Virus record (IMG/VR): IMGVR_UViG_3300022752_000146
Coordinates: 1 to 41,159 of that record
Source: a virus
Direction: 5' to 3' (one strand)
DNA length: 41,159 bases
In this document: positions 6,912 through 15,696 of the stretch, piece after piece
Layout of the letters: every line of letters starts with the position of its first letter
How positions within the stretch are numbered: the stretch's first letter is position 1
Translations under genes and position numbers: made by a program
Notes under the pieces: generated by a model
What the model was told of the DNA's origin: nothing
Databases searched by the model: none
What the model saw: the letters and a program-made list of their open reading frames with translations, nothing else

Positions 6912-9371
6912 TTATTTGGTTGGTCTTCTTCCCAAAAATCTACTAATAAAAGATTGAGGATCAGCTTTAGGTTCTTCAGCAGCTTTATCACCAATTTGTG
7001 GTTTTGTTTGAGTTATTGTTGTTGGCAATTTAGCTGGCTTCGCTTGAACTTGAGGTGCTTGAGGTTTTTGTGGTGCTCTTGAAAAAATAGATCTTATGCC
7101 TAAGAATGTAGATTTCACCTTAGACATTACTGATTTTGACAAGTGAGCCAAACCTACAGAAACAACATTTTGAGCCAATTGTTTATCTGATTCTGATACG
7201 TCGCTGTCCCCAGAACTATTTATCGCTGCGGTTGTTTCTCTCGAGACTTTTTCTGCATCTTTTGATACTTGTTGTTCAATTTTTTCTAATATTTCTTTCT
7301 TGATAGATTCTTTTTCAATAGGAGTTGTTGAAGCATCTAATAACTTATCATACAGAATGCCTATTTCATGACTTTGTTTAGGATGAATATCTATGTGTTC
7401 ATCATAAAACCTTCTAAAAACAGATTCTAAAGAGATGTCATTTGGATTCTCTTGTCTAGTTGTTCTAACCTTTGGAAAAACTCTTGTTTGAAAACGTCTA
7501 TGGAGTTGCAACAAGCTTTGACAATAATTATTGCCTTGCTTAGAGCCTTGCTCGGCTATTTTGTTTATCAATGATCTAGCTTTTCTAGAGTCTGTCTCGC
7601 CTTCAATGTAAAGTTGCGCATACGAAGTAACAGCTTTTACAGATCCTTTTCTTTGAAAATATCTTGTAGCAAGTTTATCCAGCATATCTTTATTGCCCGG
7701 TTGAGTTAGAGCGTATTTTATTGCATCTGATACGGCATCTCCTCCTATAGAGTCAATCTTTCTATCAATTCCATTTATTACACTTTGTCTTATTTGCTTT
7801 TCATTCAATAAATGATTCCAGAACTCATTTGCTTGAGAATCAGAATCAAATATTTGTTTCATGGAACCATGAACTCTTTCTTTTTGTTGTTTATTAGGAT
7901 TGATGGTGCCAAAGCCAGTTAGGTCTGTGTGGCCTTTTCTTTCATCTTTGCTATGGTGTTTTATATTCCATTGATGAACGTCGTATCTGGCTGCGGTTTT
8001 TCTAATTTGACTTTCTCTTACATCAAAATAGCTTTTTATTCTTTCTATAAAACTTCTAATTACCTTAATTGACTCTTGTTCTGGGTTTTCATTAGCGGCG
8101 GCTTTTCTAAGTTGAGACCTTAATTTATCTGCAACTTTACTTTTGCTAGTCCCAAGCTGGGATATAGCTCTTTGCATATCCTCAGCAGAAACTTTCTTAT
8201 ATCCAAGTCTTCTAAGTAATTTTTCATTTCTGCTTCTTATGCCCAAATTGACATTTCCTAAAAACTCGGCTATAACACCCAAAGCATTAAGTCTTCCAAG
8301 TTCTTTTTGTTTTTGTTGTCTTTCGTTAGATTGAGGTGGAAGTTTTTTAATTTCAGATTGAATTTTATTTATTTTTCCAACAACTTCGGCCAATTTTTGT
8401 ACATTTATTAGATTAGGAGAATTTACATCTATTATTGAATAATATTCTCTTAATCCATCATCAGATCTCAAATCTGAATCTATCTGTTGACGTGCAGTTT
8501 TAGCAAAGCTATGTGCTTCAACAGCATTTGTATCAACCATAAAAGCTGGTTTCAGTATAGGCAAATAACCACGAATTTTTTTACCGCTTGTTGTCACCCA
8601 AACTTTAACTTCTCCGTCTGTGTCTACAAGTGAATTTCTAGCAGCAGGGGCTCCAGGTTGAAACACCGGCAGTTTTCTTTCTCCGCCACCGCCAAAATTA
8701 ATTTTTTGTTTATTTTTGATGGCTTCTGGGTCTGTTTTTTCTATATCTTCGTCTAGCCATCCGTCTTCAATGGCTTGATATAAAGTGCCTAATCTTTTTG
8801 CTATAGTTTTTTGATCTTGTTCTACATATCCTTCCGCCACAGATACTTTTCCATCTCTTTTCCAATTCTTTAATACAAATCCATGTGCTCCGTATCTTTT
8901 TCCTTCTTTTTTCTTTTCTTCCAAATGCTTAATATAAGAATCTCTTCCCGATTCGCCGGAGGTTGGATCTTTTAATCTTAGCTGAGAGAGTTTAACATCA
9001 TCTACGTCACTTGTGATTTTATCTAAAAGTTCATTTACGTTTGTATTAACTCTAAACGCAATATCTTTTCCGCCTTTCACTCTTGAAACTACAACATCTT
9101 GAATATCATTGAATTTAGAGCTAGATTGTTGTGCTTCGTGTGCTTTTTGCAATAAAATTCCATATCTCTTTTGTAAAGCGCTAGACCAATATTGAGGAGG
9201 AAATTGATATAAATATTCTATATCGTCTTGGTCAAAAAAAATAGGAGCTTTCCTTATTTCCTCAACAGTTTCTTCTGTCCCATCCTCGTTTTTCCAAGTC
9301 ATTGGATCATAGGCCATTTCGCTAACTGTTAAATCGCTGCGCTTATTGATATAATCAGAAAAAGATTTCAT
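6912..9371 (-). CDS. Large protein with possible capsid-targeting leader, 819 aa
   Basis: The N-terminus is MKSFSDYINKRSDLTVSEMA. It resembles the leader of T4 internal head proteins (MKTYQEFIAE), which gp21 cuts after a hydrophobic-x-Glu site; here VSE/M could be that site. The rest is hydrophilic, basic and mostly helical, with a Gly-rich loop near residue 230 and a Pro/Ala/Lys-rich tail (about 760-810). A segment with YDVHQWNIKHHSKDERKGHTD near 465 is striking but not assigned. No polymerase, kinase or ADP-ribosyltransferase motif is clear to me. It is probably a protein packed inside the head; function unknown. Confidence 0.65.
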   Translation of the reverse strand: MKSFSDYINKRSDLTVSEMAYDPMTWKNEDGTEETVEEIRKAPIFFDQDDIEYLYQFPPQYWSSALQKRYGILLQKAHEAQQSSSKFNDIQDVVVSRVKGGKDIAFRVNTNVNELLDKITSDVDDVKLSQLRLKDPTSGESGRDSYIKHLEEKKKEGKRYGAHGFVLKNWKRDGKVSVAEGYVEQDQKTIAKRLGTLYQAIEDGWLDEDIEKTDPEAIKNKQKINFGGGGERKLPVFQPGAPAARNSLVDTDGEVKVWVTTSGKKIRGYLPILKPAFMVDTNAVEAHSFAKTARQQIDSDLRSDDGLREYYSIIDVNSPNLINVQKLAEVVGKINKIQSEIKKLPPQSNERQQKQKELGRLNALGVIAEFLGNVNLGIRSRNEKLLRRLGYKKVSAEDMQRAISQLGTSKSKVADKLRSQLRKAAANENPEQESIKVIRSFIERIKSYFDVRESQIRKTAARYDVHQWNIKHHSKDERKGHTDLTGFGTINPNKQQKERVHGSMKQIFDSDSQANEFWNHLLNEKQIRQSVINGIDRKIDSIGGDAVSDAIKYALTQPGNKDMLDKLATRYFQRKGSVKAVTSYAQLYIEGETDSRKARSLINKIAEQGSKQGNNYCQSLLQLHRRFQTRVFPKVRTTRQENPNDISLESVFRRFYDEHIDIHPKQSHEIGILYDKLLDASTTPIEKESIKKEILEKIEQQVSKDAEKVSRETTAAINSSGDSDVSESDKQLAQNVVSVGLAHLSKSVMSKVKSTFLGIRSIFSRAPQKPQAPQVQAKPAKLPTTITQTKPQIGDKAAEEPKADPQSFISRFLGRRPTK

Positions 9372-9384
9372 AGTAAATTATTTA

Positions 9385-9822
9385 TTATATTTCTTGTTTA
9401 ATTTTATCAGACAATTTAGATAGTTCTTCTATATCTAAATTTGGATTAGATTTAATAATTTCTTGCTGTTTTTTTAATTCTTGATACTTTTTATCACCTT
9501 GGCTAATAGCTTTTTCATTAATTTTCTTAAAATCTTCTATGACTTTTGCATCTTCTGGTTTTGATGGATCTAATATTTCCTCTTCGGATATGCCTATAAT
9601 ATGGTTCAAGAAAAAATAGCTTCTTAATTTCTTGTTGTTATTCCACTGCTGTATGAATATACCCTTTTCATCAACCTCTAAAACCTTGCCAACAAAATAA
9701 TGAAAAACCGGCTGTGGGAATGTTGATGGATTTTCTGACTTAAAGTCTCTGTTGGTTGGAATAGTAAAAATAGTACAGACCTTGCCAACAAAGTACTCTA
9801 ATTGTTTTGATTTTAATTGCAT
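9385..9822 (-). CDS. Hypothetical protein, 145 aa
   Basis: The first part has two short beta strands around a repeated YFVGKV motif (residues about 10-15 and 42-47), suggesting a small barrel. The second half is a Lys/Glu-rich helix (EELSKLSDKIKQEI at the end), possibly a coiled coil. The start overlaps the primase gene end by 10 bp, so the two are probably translationally coupled. No function can be assigned. Confidence 0.6.
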   Translation of the reverse strand: MQLKSKQLEYFVGKVCTIFTIPTNRDFKSENPSTFPQPVFHYFVGKVLEVDEKGIFIQQWNNNKKLRSYFFLNHIIGISEEEILDPSKPEDAKVIEDFKKINEKAISQGDKKYQELKKQQEIIKSNPNLDIEELSKLSDKIKQEI

Positions 9823-10838
9823 ATTCTTCTCCCTTTTAGTTCTGTTCCTACAAAATTATCATATCTTTTTTCATGATTATTAATATAGATTCTAATTATT
9901 TTTTCTCCATCGCTTTGCAACATTGAATTCCAATCTTTATGTTCTTTTGGTGCTCTTATGAAAAACACATCTTTAAATCCTTTTTTGAGCAGGAAATCAC
10001 CCATTTTAATTAATGCATCGGCTCCGGCCTTATCTGCGTCTAAACAAATAACGGGGGTGTAGGGCTTTAATATCTCAGCTTGTGCCTCAGATAGGTTTTT
10101 CCCACCGAAAGCAGCAGAATTAAATCCTACTTGACTCAAAGACAAAGCATCAAACTCCCCCTCAGTAAGGTATATTTTTTCTCCTTCTTTAGGCCAATTT
10201 GGCACAAAAAGAACATCTCCTTTTCCTATACCAAGAGTCTTTGGAGGGCCTAAATATCTTAAGCCTTCATTAGAAAGGCTTCTTCCATTATAATAAATTA
10301 GCTCTTTGTTTTTATTATAATAAGGAATTATAATTCTATTTGCATATTGTCCTCTTGTGCAAAGAAATAAGCCTTCAGTAGAAATTTTTCTATTTCGAAG
10401 ATAATCCTCAGCAATTTTTCTTTGATTATTTATTGAAGGAAGATCATCAAAGGAATAGGTGTTAGGCGGAAGCTCTATCTTTGTTTTTTCTATTTCTAAA
10501 AACTCTTTAGGTTCATTTTTTTTATCAAATATTTCTTGAACCTTTTTTTCAAGATCCTCAATATTACTGTTTGTGCTATTGAGAACGTCTAGAGCTTCCT
10601 CAAAAGAACAGTTATCAACTTGCATAACCAAAGTTGCTAAAGATCCTTTGTTGTCAGTTTTCCAACAGTGAAAAACTCCATATGGAGAATTGTTTTTTCC
10701 TCCATAGGGGTTGCACCAAAGATGGTGTTTGTAATCTTCGCAAAATATAGAATTTACTTTAATTTCGTTGCCAGCGACAACGACATCTTTAAACCTTGAC
10801 TCTGCCCACTGTAAGAATAAATCAAAATCTATAGACAT
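9813..10838 (-). CDS. DNA primase with CHC2-like zinc finger and TOPRIM domain
   Basis: 341 residues, a DnaG/gp61-type primase that makes RNA primers for lagging-strand synthesis. The N-terminus has a CHC2-like metal site (C33, H38/H39, C42, then FHCW with C58), followed by the K-x-x-G-S-L and SFEEALDVL pattern of the family. The TOPRIM core shows YLTEGEFDALSL (acid E226) and VICLDADKAG (D267, D269). In between, NRIIIPYYN plus YYNGRSL matches the DnaG RNA-polymerase fold. No helicase domain follows, so the helicase must be elsewhere. There is no ribosome site before the ATG. It shares a short divergent region with the nuclease gene at 10890. Confidence 0.85.
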   Translation of the reverse strand: MSIDFDLFLQWAESRFKDVVVAGNEIKVNSIFCEDYKHHLWCNPYGGKNNSPYGVFHCWKTDNKGSLATLVMQVDNCSFEEALDVLNSTNSNIEDLEKKVQEIFDKKNEPKEFLEIEKTKIELPPNTYSFDDLPSINNQRKIAEDYLRNRKISTEGLFLCTRGQYANRIIIPYYNKNKELIYYNGRSLSNEGLRYLGPPKTLGIGKGDVLFVPNWPKEGEKIYLTEGEFDALSLSQVGFNSAAFGGKNLSEAQAEILKPYTPVICLDADKAGADALIKMGDFLLKKGFKDVFFIRAPKEHKDWNSMLQSDGEKIIRIYINNHEKRYDNFVGTELKGRRICN

Positions 10839-10889
10839 AATGCGTAATTGTACTAATTAATTATAGATAAATCCATACTAAGTTAGTTT

Positions 10890-11657
10890 ATGAATATAAC
10901 ACATATGAGCGTCTCAAGAAAAACAGTTTGGGACGAATGTCAAAAAAAATATTATTTTAAATATCATTTAAAATTAGAGCCAGAAGAGCCAGAGCCATTT
11001 TATTTTACCTACGGAAAAATAATTCATAAAATAGCGGAAGAATACGTACTTAGGGGCGGAAAATCAGAATTAAAAGAAGTTACCAATCAAGTTGTGAATG
11101 GAGAAATTGCATTAGAAGATGATCAAAAAACTTTTGCTCCGACCCTTCCAATGGAATATAAATTAAGAATGCCAGGTCATCTTTCTTCTCTTTATAAAAT
11201 AACAGAACAAATAGGTTTCGATGGAGAATTAGAATGGGACTTTAGGTACGATTTAGACAAGCCTAAAGAAAAATTTGTCATAGGTTTTATAGACAGATTA
11301 ATAAAAAGAAAAAATAATTTTTTCATTTTAGATTATAAAACAACAAAAAGAGGAAAGTTTAGAAAAAATAAAAACACAATAAAAGATGATTTGCAATTAA
11401 GAACTTACGCAAGAATAGTGCAAAAGCAATTTGACGTTCCTGCCGAGAATATAAATACAGCTTTATATTATTTAGAAGGTGGAGATTTGATCTCTACTAA
11501 ATTCACAGATAAATCATTAGAAGAAGCAGAAAATATTTTGCTTAATTCATATGATGATATTAAAAATTCTGATCCTGAAAAAATTTGGGGCAATGTTGGA
11601 AACCACTGTTACAGGTGTGAGTATTACAAAATTTGCCCCTTTTTTAAGAAAAAATAA
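10890..11657 (+). CDS. RecB/Cas4-like PD-(D/E)XK nuclease
   Basis: 255 residues. The RecB-type nuclease motifs are GKIIHKIAE (H46), GFIDRLI (D135), ILDYKTTKRG (D148, K150) and a QLRTYARI helix (QxxxY type). One Cys near the N-terminus (C17, DECQKKY) and three near the C-terminus (C-x2-C-x6-C) fit the iron-sulfur cluster of the Cas4/AddB branch. T4-like and other large phages often carry such an exonuclease for recombination or end processing. There is no CRISPR array nearby, so Cas4 function is unlikely. It is divergent from the primase gene and ends 1 bp before the convergent protease gene. Confidence 0.85.
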   Translation: MNITHMSVSRKTVWDECQKKYYFKYHLKLEPEEPEPFYFTYGKIIHKIAEEYVLRGGKSELKEVTNQVVNGEIALEDDQKTFAPTLPMEYKLRMPGHLSSLYKITEQIGFDGELEWDFRYDLDKPKEKFVIGFIDRLIKRKNNFFILDYKTTKRGKFRKNKNTIKDDLQLRTYARIVQKQFDVPAENINTALYYLEGGDLISTKFTDKSLEEAENILLNSYDDIKNSDPEKIWGNVGNHCYRCEYYKICPFFKKK

Positions 11658-11658
11658 A

Positions 11659-12576
11659 TTATTTATTTGTTGGAATTGGAATGTAATTAAAGTCATATTT
11701 TTTACTTGGTTCGCTCCAGTCAAAAACAGGAATGTTTCTTCCTGAGAACTCGCCAAGTAATAAAATCCATTCATGTCCATTATCTATAAAAACTTTATGT
11801 ATGGATTCTAGAGGTGTAAAATATCCAATACCACTGCCAGTAACAACATCAGAAGTTCCCCAACAAACTCCAACATGCCATCCTGAATTTGTTAACAGTC
11901 CTCCGCCAGATCTTCCTGGTCTAGGGCTATTCTTAATTGTAATTAAGTCCTCACCTCTTTTTTCTAAAAATTCCACTTCATATCTTGCTACTTCTCTGCC
12001 TCCGTCACATCCTAAAGAATTCAATTTATCTCCTTTATTTATCTTGTGATCTAAAGAAGCTATTGGAAAACAGTTTGGATTCCAATCTGGCTTGAATCTC
12101 AAACAGCTACAATCTCTGCCTCTTGTATTGCTATAAAATAAAACTTCTGCTTCGTATGACTTTGGCTCATCAATTCTTGAAGATCCAGGATACCAAGTAA
12201 TTATTTTTGCTTTTTCTTTATTTTTTAAAAGTTCTTTGTAAGATTTATTTCCATCCCAAAGATGACCACAAGAAATTACATAAGCCCAACCTTCTTCGGG
12301 TTCGTAGTAACAAATAGTTCCAGATCCACTTCCTCCATTGACGCTAATCTTAACTGAGGATAATAGAAATACCTTAAACTTCTCGTCTCTTTCTTCTTTT
12401 GGAGCCTGACTATTGGATACATTTATTGGTTTGCTGTTTCTTAGAACAGGCATCGCCACAACATCATTCTGTGGTGACCATTTTTCAATTATTTCATCAT
12501 TTTTATAATTGAAATTTAATAAAGAACATGCTAATATAATTGTAGAAAATAAGAACAAAATTGAAATCCTTTTCAT
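11659..12576 (-). CDS. Exported trypsin-like serine protease (putative lipoprotein) with C-terminal IPxP tail
   Basis: 305 residues. The N-terminal hydrophobic stretch ends in a lipobox (ILAC, Cys17), so it is probably lipid-anchored outside the cytoplasm. The chymotrypsin-fold triad is visible: SCGHLWDG (H105), GRDCSCLRF (D155) and PGRSGGGLL (S223, with the oxyanion Gly). The last residues are YDFNYIPIPTNK, a tail shared with the proteins at 13717 and 28879. GCAGGAGG lies 8 nt before the ATG. Exported trypsin-like proteases are rare in phages. Possible roles are cleaving host envelope proteins or blocking a competing virus. Confidence is high for the fold and low for the role. Confidence 0.85.
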   Translation of the reverse strand: MKRISILFLFSTIILACSLLNFNYKNDEIIEKWSPQNDVVAMPVLRNSKPINVSNSQAPKEERDEKFKVFLLSSVKISVNGGSGSGTICYYEPEEGWAYVISCGHLWDGNKSYKELLKNKEKAKIITWYPGSSRIDEPKSYEAEVLFYSNTRGRDCSCLRFKPDWNPNCFPIASLDHKINKGDKLNSLGCDGGREVARYEVEFLEKRGEDLITIKNSPRPGRSGGGLLTNSGWHVGVCWGTSDVVTGSGIGYFTPLESIHKVFIDNGHEWILLLGEFSGRNIPVFDWSEPSKKYDFNYIPIPTNK

Positions 12577-12610
12577 AGTTTAAGCCTCCTGCTTTTTTCT
12601 ACATATATAT

Positions 12611-13123
12611 ATGAATAATTTAGCTCTATTTATCACACATAATATTTTTTTTGACCAAACACAGATAAACTTGTTTTTGGAAAAAGATTACATCAAAATA
12701 GAAGGCGTAAGTGTTCCTGTTTGGGTTAACGCAAAGACTTCTAAAACAACAGAGCCCGCCCAAGAAATTTTTTGTGAATATGAGATTTTTAATAGACAAG
12801 AAAAAAATGATATATTATTAAATAAAAAAGGTTACAAGATATTATTATGCAATCAATTTTGGAATCCTCCAGAAGAGATTGACTTTAAAAAGTTAGCAAA
12901 TATGCATGAACAAGAAAGAATTGAATTTGAAGAAAAAAGAAACAAGTGGTGGAAAAAAAATCCAAAACCACTCTCCATAAGAGACTTTAAAGAAACAGAA
13001 TATTTTAGAATTGAAATTAAAAAGCTAAATGAAAAATTTGACAAGCTTCCTGGTCAAGAGGTAGATTGTCAGCACATAATAGAAATAAAGACCAAAAGTA
13101 AATTATATAATAGTTTGACTTAA
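12611..13123 (+). CDS. Hypothetical protein, 170 aa
   Basis: A hydrophilic protein starting MNNLALFITHNIFFDQTQ, with a middle segment WWKKNPKPLSIRDFKETEYF. No signal peptide or catalytic motif is seen. It has an alternating AT stretch just before the ATG and no ribosome site. Its stop overlaps the stop of the convergent gene by 4 nt. Family not recognised. Confidence 0.6.
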   Translation: MNNLALFITHNIFFDQTQINLFLEKDYIKIEGVSVPVWVNAKTSKTTEPAQEIFCEYEIFNRQEKNDILLNKKGYKILLCNQFWNPPEEIDFKKLANMHEQERIEFEEKRNKWWKKNPKPLSIRDFKETEYFRIEIKKLNEKFDKLPGQEVDCQHIIEIKTKSKLYNSLT

Positions 13124-13635
13124 TTTGAAGTTTGTAATGCCAAACCAATTCTCATTGTAACTAATTCGCCTTCAGATATAACTAAATTAGAGCCCAAAGG
13201 AACTGAGGATATTAATTTTCTAGTTCCTTGTGTTGCTCCACTAAGTGCTGTTGCTAAAAATATATTTCTAGCAGACCAATTGTTCGCGGTCGATCTGAAT
13301 ATAACTATTGGGCTGTTTGCTTGAAACCTACCGTTTATTCCGCTTGTCATAGTTACAGTGAAGTTTGTATTAGGAACTTCTTGTCTAGAGTATCCTTGAC
13401 CGCTAGACTCTACGCTTGGGATATCAAAAAAGCCATCATTGACATCTAAAACACTTCTTGTGTCTAGTCCTATATAATATTTTTGAACTAAAGAGATTCC
13501 GCCAAATAAAGCTTTAAGTATATATTCTTCTCCTTCTTTATGCAAAATATTTTTTAAATTTGAATTTTTATATAATATTTTGCCATTTTTATCTATATGG
13601 TTAATTTCTAAAACAGTCATTAAGTGGAAACTCAT
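13120..13635 (-). CDS. Probable virion structural protein, 171 aa
   Basis: GGAGG lies 7 nt before the ATG. The N-terminus has the pattern ILYKNSNLKNILHKEGEEYILKALF, then KYYIGLDTRS. The rest is beta-rich and Ser/Thr/Gly-rich, ending in LVISEGELVTMRIGLAL. Proteins with a NxLHxEGE...L-x-x-LF...YYxGLD layout occur among minor tail or base structural proteins of large phages. That comparison is from memory and not certain. No enzyme motif is seen. Confidence 0.55.
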   Translation of the reverse strand: MSFHLMTVLEINHIDKNGKILYKNSNLKNILHKEGEEYILKALFGGISLVQKYYIGLDTRSVLDVNDGFFDIPSVESSGQGYSRQEVPNTNFTVTMTSGINGRFQANSPIVIFRSTANNWSARNIFLATALSGATQGTRKLISSVPLGSNLVISEGELVTMRIGLALQTSN

Positions 13636-13668
13636 AATTTATCCTCCATAATTATTTAGTTAGATTAT

Positions 13669-13676
13669 TATAAATA
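13669..13676 (+). promoter_or_regulatory. TATAAATA box, T4-late-like
   Basis: An exact match to the T4 late promoter octamer, placed 40 bp before the ATG of the cysteine protease gene. That gene has a separate strong ribosome site. The genome is AT-rich, so a chance match is possible. Confidence 0.35.
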
Positions 13677-13716
13677 CATATGTGAATTTGATTTAATTGG
13701 TACTTCAAGGAGGTTT

Positions 13717-14463
13717 ATGAAAAAATTATTATTTTTAATATTTAGCTTTTCTTTAGCTATAGTATTTATATTAATATTAAATGAAGAAAGTGGAAATCAA
13801 GGTCTTGAAAAGTACCAAAAAGCACCAAAAAAAGCTTCAAAAATAGAGGGTGACTATAGAACCACATTTGTACCTTTTTATTCTTCTGGTCCGGGAGAAT
13901 TTGATTTAGAAAAAATACAATGCCCAATACCCTTAGAGGATAGAGTTAAAAATCATACAGGAATTCAATGCGTTTATTCTTCTATAGAAACGCTTGGAAG
14001 ATGGGCAGAAGAGCCCAAACTAACAAACCCTCCAATAACCAGCAGAGCAGAATGCAAAGGTTACTCTAGCCCAAGAAGAGCAGAAGAAATTCTTAATAAG
14101 CTCAATGTAAAATTTGAACAAACATACGGAAGCAAAGAAAAGGGAATATCGCTAATCAAAAAAGCAATGAAAGAAGGAAGAGGAGTTTTGTGGGATGTCC
14201 CAGGACATGCCATGGTTTTAGTTCATTATTCAGAAACAGAAAATAAAGTTTGTTGGGTTGATAATAGTGATAGGGCCTTAAGGGTACAGCAAACAACAAT
14301 TTCAAAATTTAATCAAAGATGGCAATCTTGGGTTTTAGTAATTTACGCAGATAAAGAAGTGGTAAAATACAAAATTTATAAAAATATAAATTTTCCCATA
14401 TTGGATCACAAATCTAAGAAAAATTTTCCTTTTGATTTTATTCCACTGCCAGAACTAAATTAG
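13717..14463 (+). CDS. Membrane-anchored or exported papain/C39-like cysteine peptidase with C-terminal IPxP tail
   Basis: 248 residues. The N-terminal hydrophobic segment (residues 3-21) is a signal peptide or membrane anchor, with no lipobox. The active-site pattern fits a papain-fold or C39-like peptidase: TGIQCVYSSIE (C85), PGHAMVLVHY (H164), then CWVDNSD (D182 or N183). The mature part has further Cys residues. The C-terminus is FPFDFIPLPELN, matching the tail of the proteases at 11659 and 28879. AAGGAGG lies 4 nt before the ATG. C39-type enzymes normally cut leader peptides; alternatively it could be a transglutaminase-like or amidase enzyme of the same fold. It acts outside the cytoplasm if exported. 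Confidence 0.75.
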   Translation: MKKLLFLIFSFSLAIVFILILNEESGNQGLEKYQKAPKKASKIEGDYRTTFVPFYSSGPGEFDLEKIQCPIPLEDRVKNHTGIQCVYSSIETLGRWAEEPKLTNPPITSRAECKGYSSPRRAEEILNKLNVKFEQTYGSKEKGISLIKKAMKEGRGVLWDVPGHAMVLVHYSETENKVCWVDNSDRALRVQQTTISKFNQRWQSWVLVIYADKEVVKYKIYKNINFPILDHKSKKNFPFDFIPLPELN

Positions 14464-14466
14464 TTT

Positions 14467-15153
14467 ATGGACTTATCTATTATAATTCAAACTTGCGACA
14501 AATATGAAAAATTTTGGCCTGGTTTTTTTTATTACATGAATAAATTTTGGGATAATAAAATAAAATCTAAAATTTACTTTTGCACAGAAGAAAAAAATAT
14601 AAATAATTGCAAATACCAACAAATTAATACCGGTCGTGGGACTTTCATTGAAAATCTTAATTTTATATTGAATAAAATAGAAACTAAATATGTGTTTTAT
14701 ATGTTAGAAGATTTTTGGCCATTGTGCGGAATAGACTATGACTTATTTTCTACAATATATAAGCTTATAGAAGAAAATGAAATAAATGCTTTTCAATTAA
14801 GTTCTTATACTCCTTATTACGACTTAGAAAAAACAAACATTAAGATAAGAAATCAAAATGTTTTTAAATTTAATAAAAATAGCGAATGGAGATTTAATTT
14901 TCAATCTAGATTTTGGAATAAAGAAGTATTAAAAAAATCTTTACTCGAACCAGAAATTTCAGAATCTATTGTAAGATCCGCTATAACAGCCGAAATTGCA
15001 TGTGATAAAAAATTCGACAAGGAAATAGAAGTTTATTTTTATCACCATTTCTGGTATCCGCTTAGCGGAGTGAGTTATCGGGGCAATTTTACTAATTTGG
15101 GAGAAGAGCTACATAATAATATGATGGTAGATTTATTTTCTAAAAGCATTTAG
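14467..15153 (+). CDS. Glycosyltransferase-like protein (GT-A type, tentative)
   Basis: 228 residues. The N-terminus, MDLSIIIQTCDKYEKFWPGF, reads like the first strand of GT-A enzymes. A later KYVFYMLEDFWPL (E81, D82) could be the metal-binding acidic motif. A C-terminal YFYHHFWYPLSGVSYRG holds paired His residues. It starts 3 bp after the protease gene stop, so it belongs to the same operon. The match is by general pattern only; a different nucleotide-sugar enzyme is possible. Confidence 0.55.
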   Translation: MDLSIIIQTCDKYEKFWPGFFYYMNKFWDNKIKSKIYFCTEEKNINNCKYQQINTGRGTFIENLNFILNKIETKYVFYMLEDFWPLCGIDYDLFSTIYKLIEENEINAFQLSSYTPYYDLEKTNIKIRNQNVFKFNKNSEWRFNFQSRFWNKEVLKKSLLEPEISESIVRSAITAEIACDKKFDKEIEVYFYHHFWYPLSGVSYRGNFTNLGEELHNNMMVDLFSKSI

Positions 15154-15157
15154 ACCA

Positions 15158-15577
15158 TTACCAATCTTCATCTTCATCTTCTAGACCCCATTCGTCTTCG
15201 TCTTCGTCTTCGTCTTCGTCTTCGTCTTCGTCTTCGTCTTCGTCTTCGTCTTCGTCTTCGTCTTCGTCTTCTTCATCGTCTTCATCTTCGTCATAGTCTT
15301 CATAGTCATCTTCATCTTCATCTTCATCTTCATCTTCATAGTCATCTTCATCTTCATCTATATCGTCATCGCCATCGTCATCGTCATCGTCATCAAAATA
15401 ATCATTATCATCATCGTCATCGGATGATGATTCTTCCCAATTCCAATTATTGTATTCTTCATTAATTATATTTAAATTGTCTTCTTGTCCGGAATACCAT
15501 TCGTTTTCATCATTGTATACATCGACTTCGTAAATGTCAGATTCACAAAAATCATTATCAGATTTTCCTAAATTCAT
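15158..15577 (-). CDS. Highly acidic Glu-Asp repeat protein
   Basis: 139 residues. GGAG lies 5 nt before ATG 15577 (MNLGKSD), which I prefer over an upstream in-frame ATG at 15619. The first 50 residues are mixed and aromatic (NEWYSGQEDNLN, NNWNWEESS). The rest is almost only Asp and Glu, with DEDE runs. Possible roles are DNA mimicry, cation binding or charge balance inside the head; none is shown by sequence. The Glu-Asp run is coded by a hexamer repeat that can change length by slippage. Confidence 0.6.
   Translation of the reverse strand: MNLGKSDNDFCESDIYEVDVYNDENEWYSGQEDNLNIINEEYNNWNWEESSSDDDDDNDYFDDDDDDDGDDDIDEDEDDYEDEDEDEDEDDYEDYDEDEDDEEDEDEDEDEDEDEDEDEDEDEDEDEDEWGLEDEDEDW
15191..15270 (-). 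repeat. TCTTCG hexamer microsatellite
   Basis: About 13 perfect copies of TCTTCG on the plus strand encode alternating Glu and Asp on the minus strand. The array is pure, so it is probably recent or prone to slippage. Confidence 0.9.
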
Positions 15578-15696
15578 TTTTACTCCAGTTCTAAATAATT
15601 GATGAAAACTATATATCATATAAAAAGCAAATTTTTACTTATTAATATGATTTTGAAATCTTATCATATTTTAACATTATAAGTCAATAGATAAAT

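Noticed and set aside
10890-11657. A Cas4 of a CRISPR system
   Set aside because: No repeats, spacers or other cas genes are in the window; the enzyme fits a phage recombination exonuclease equally well.
11732-12049. Plus-strand frame inside the serine protease gene
   Set aside because: It is antisense to the protease catalytic region, and no ribosome site or known motif is present.
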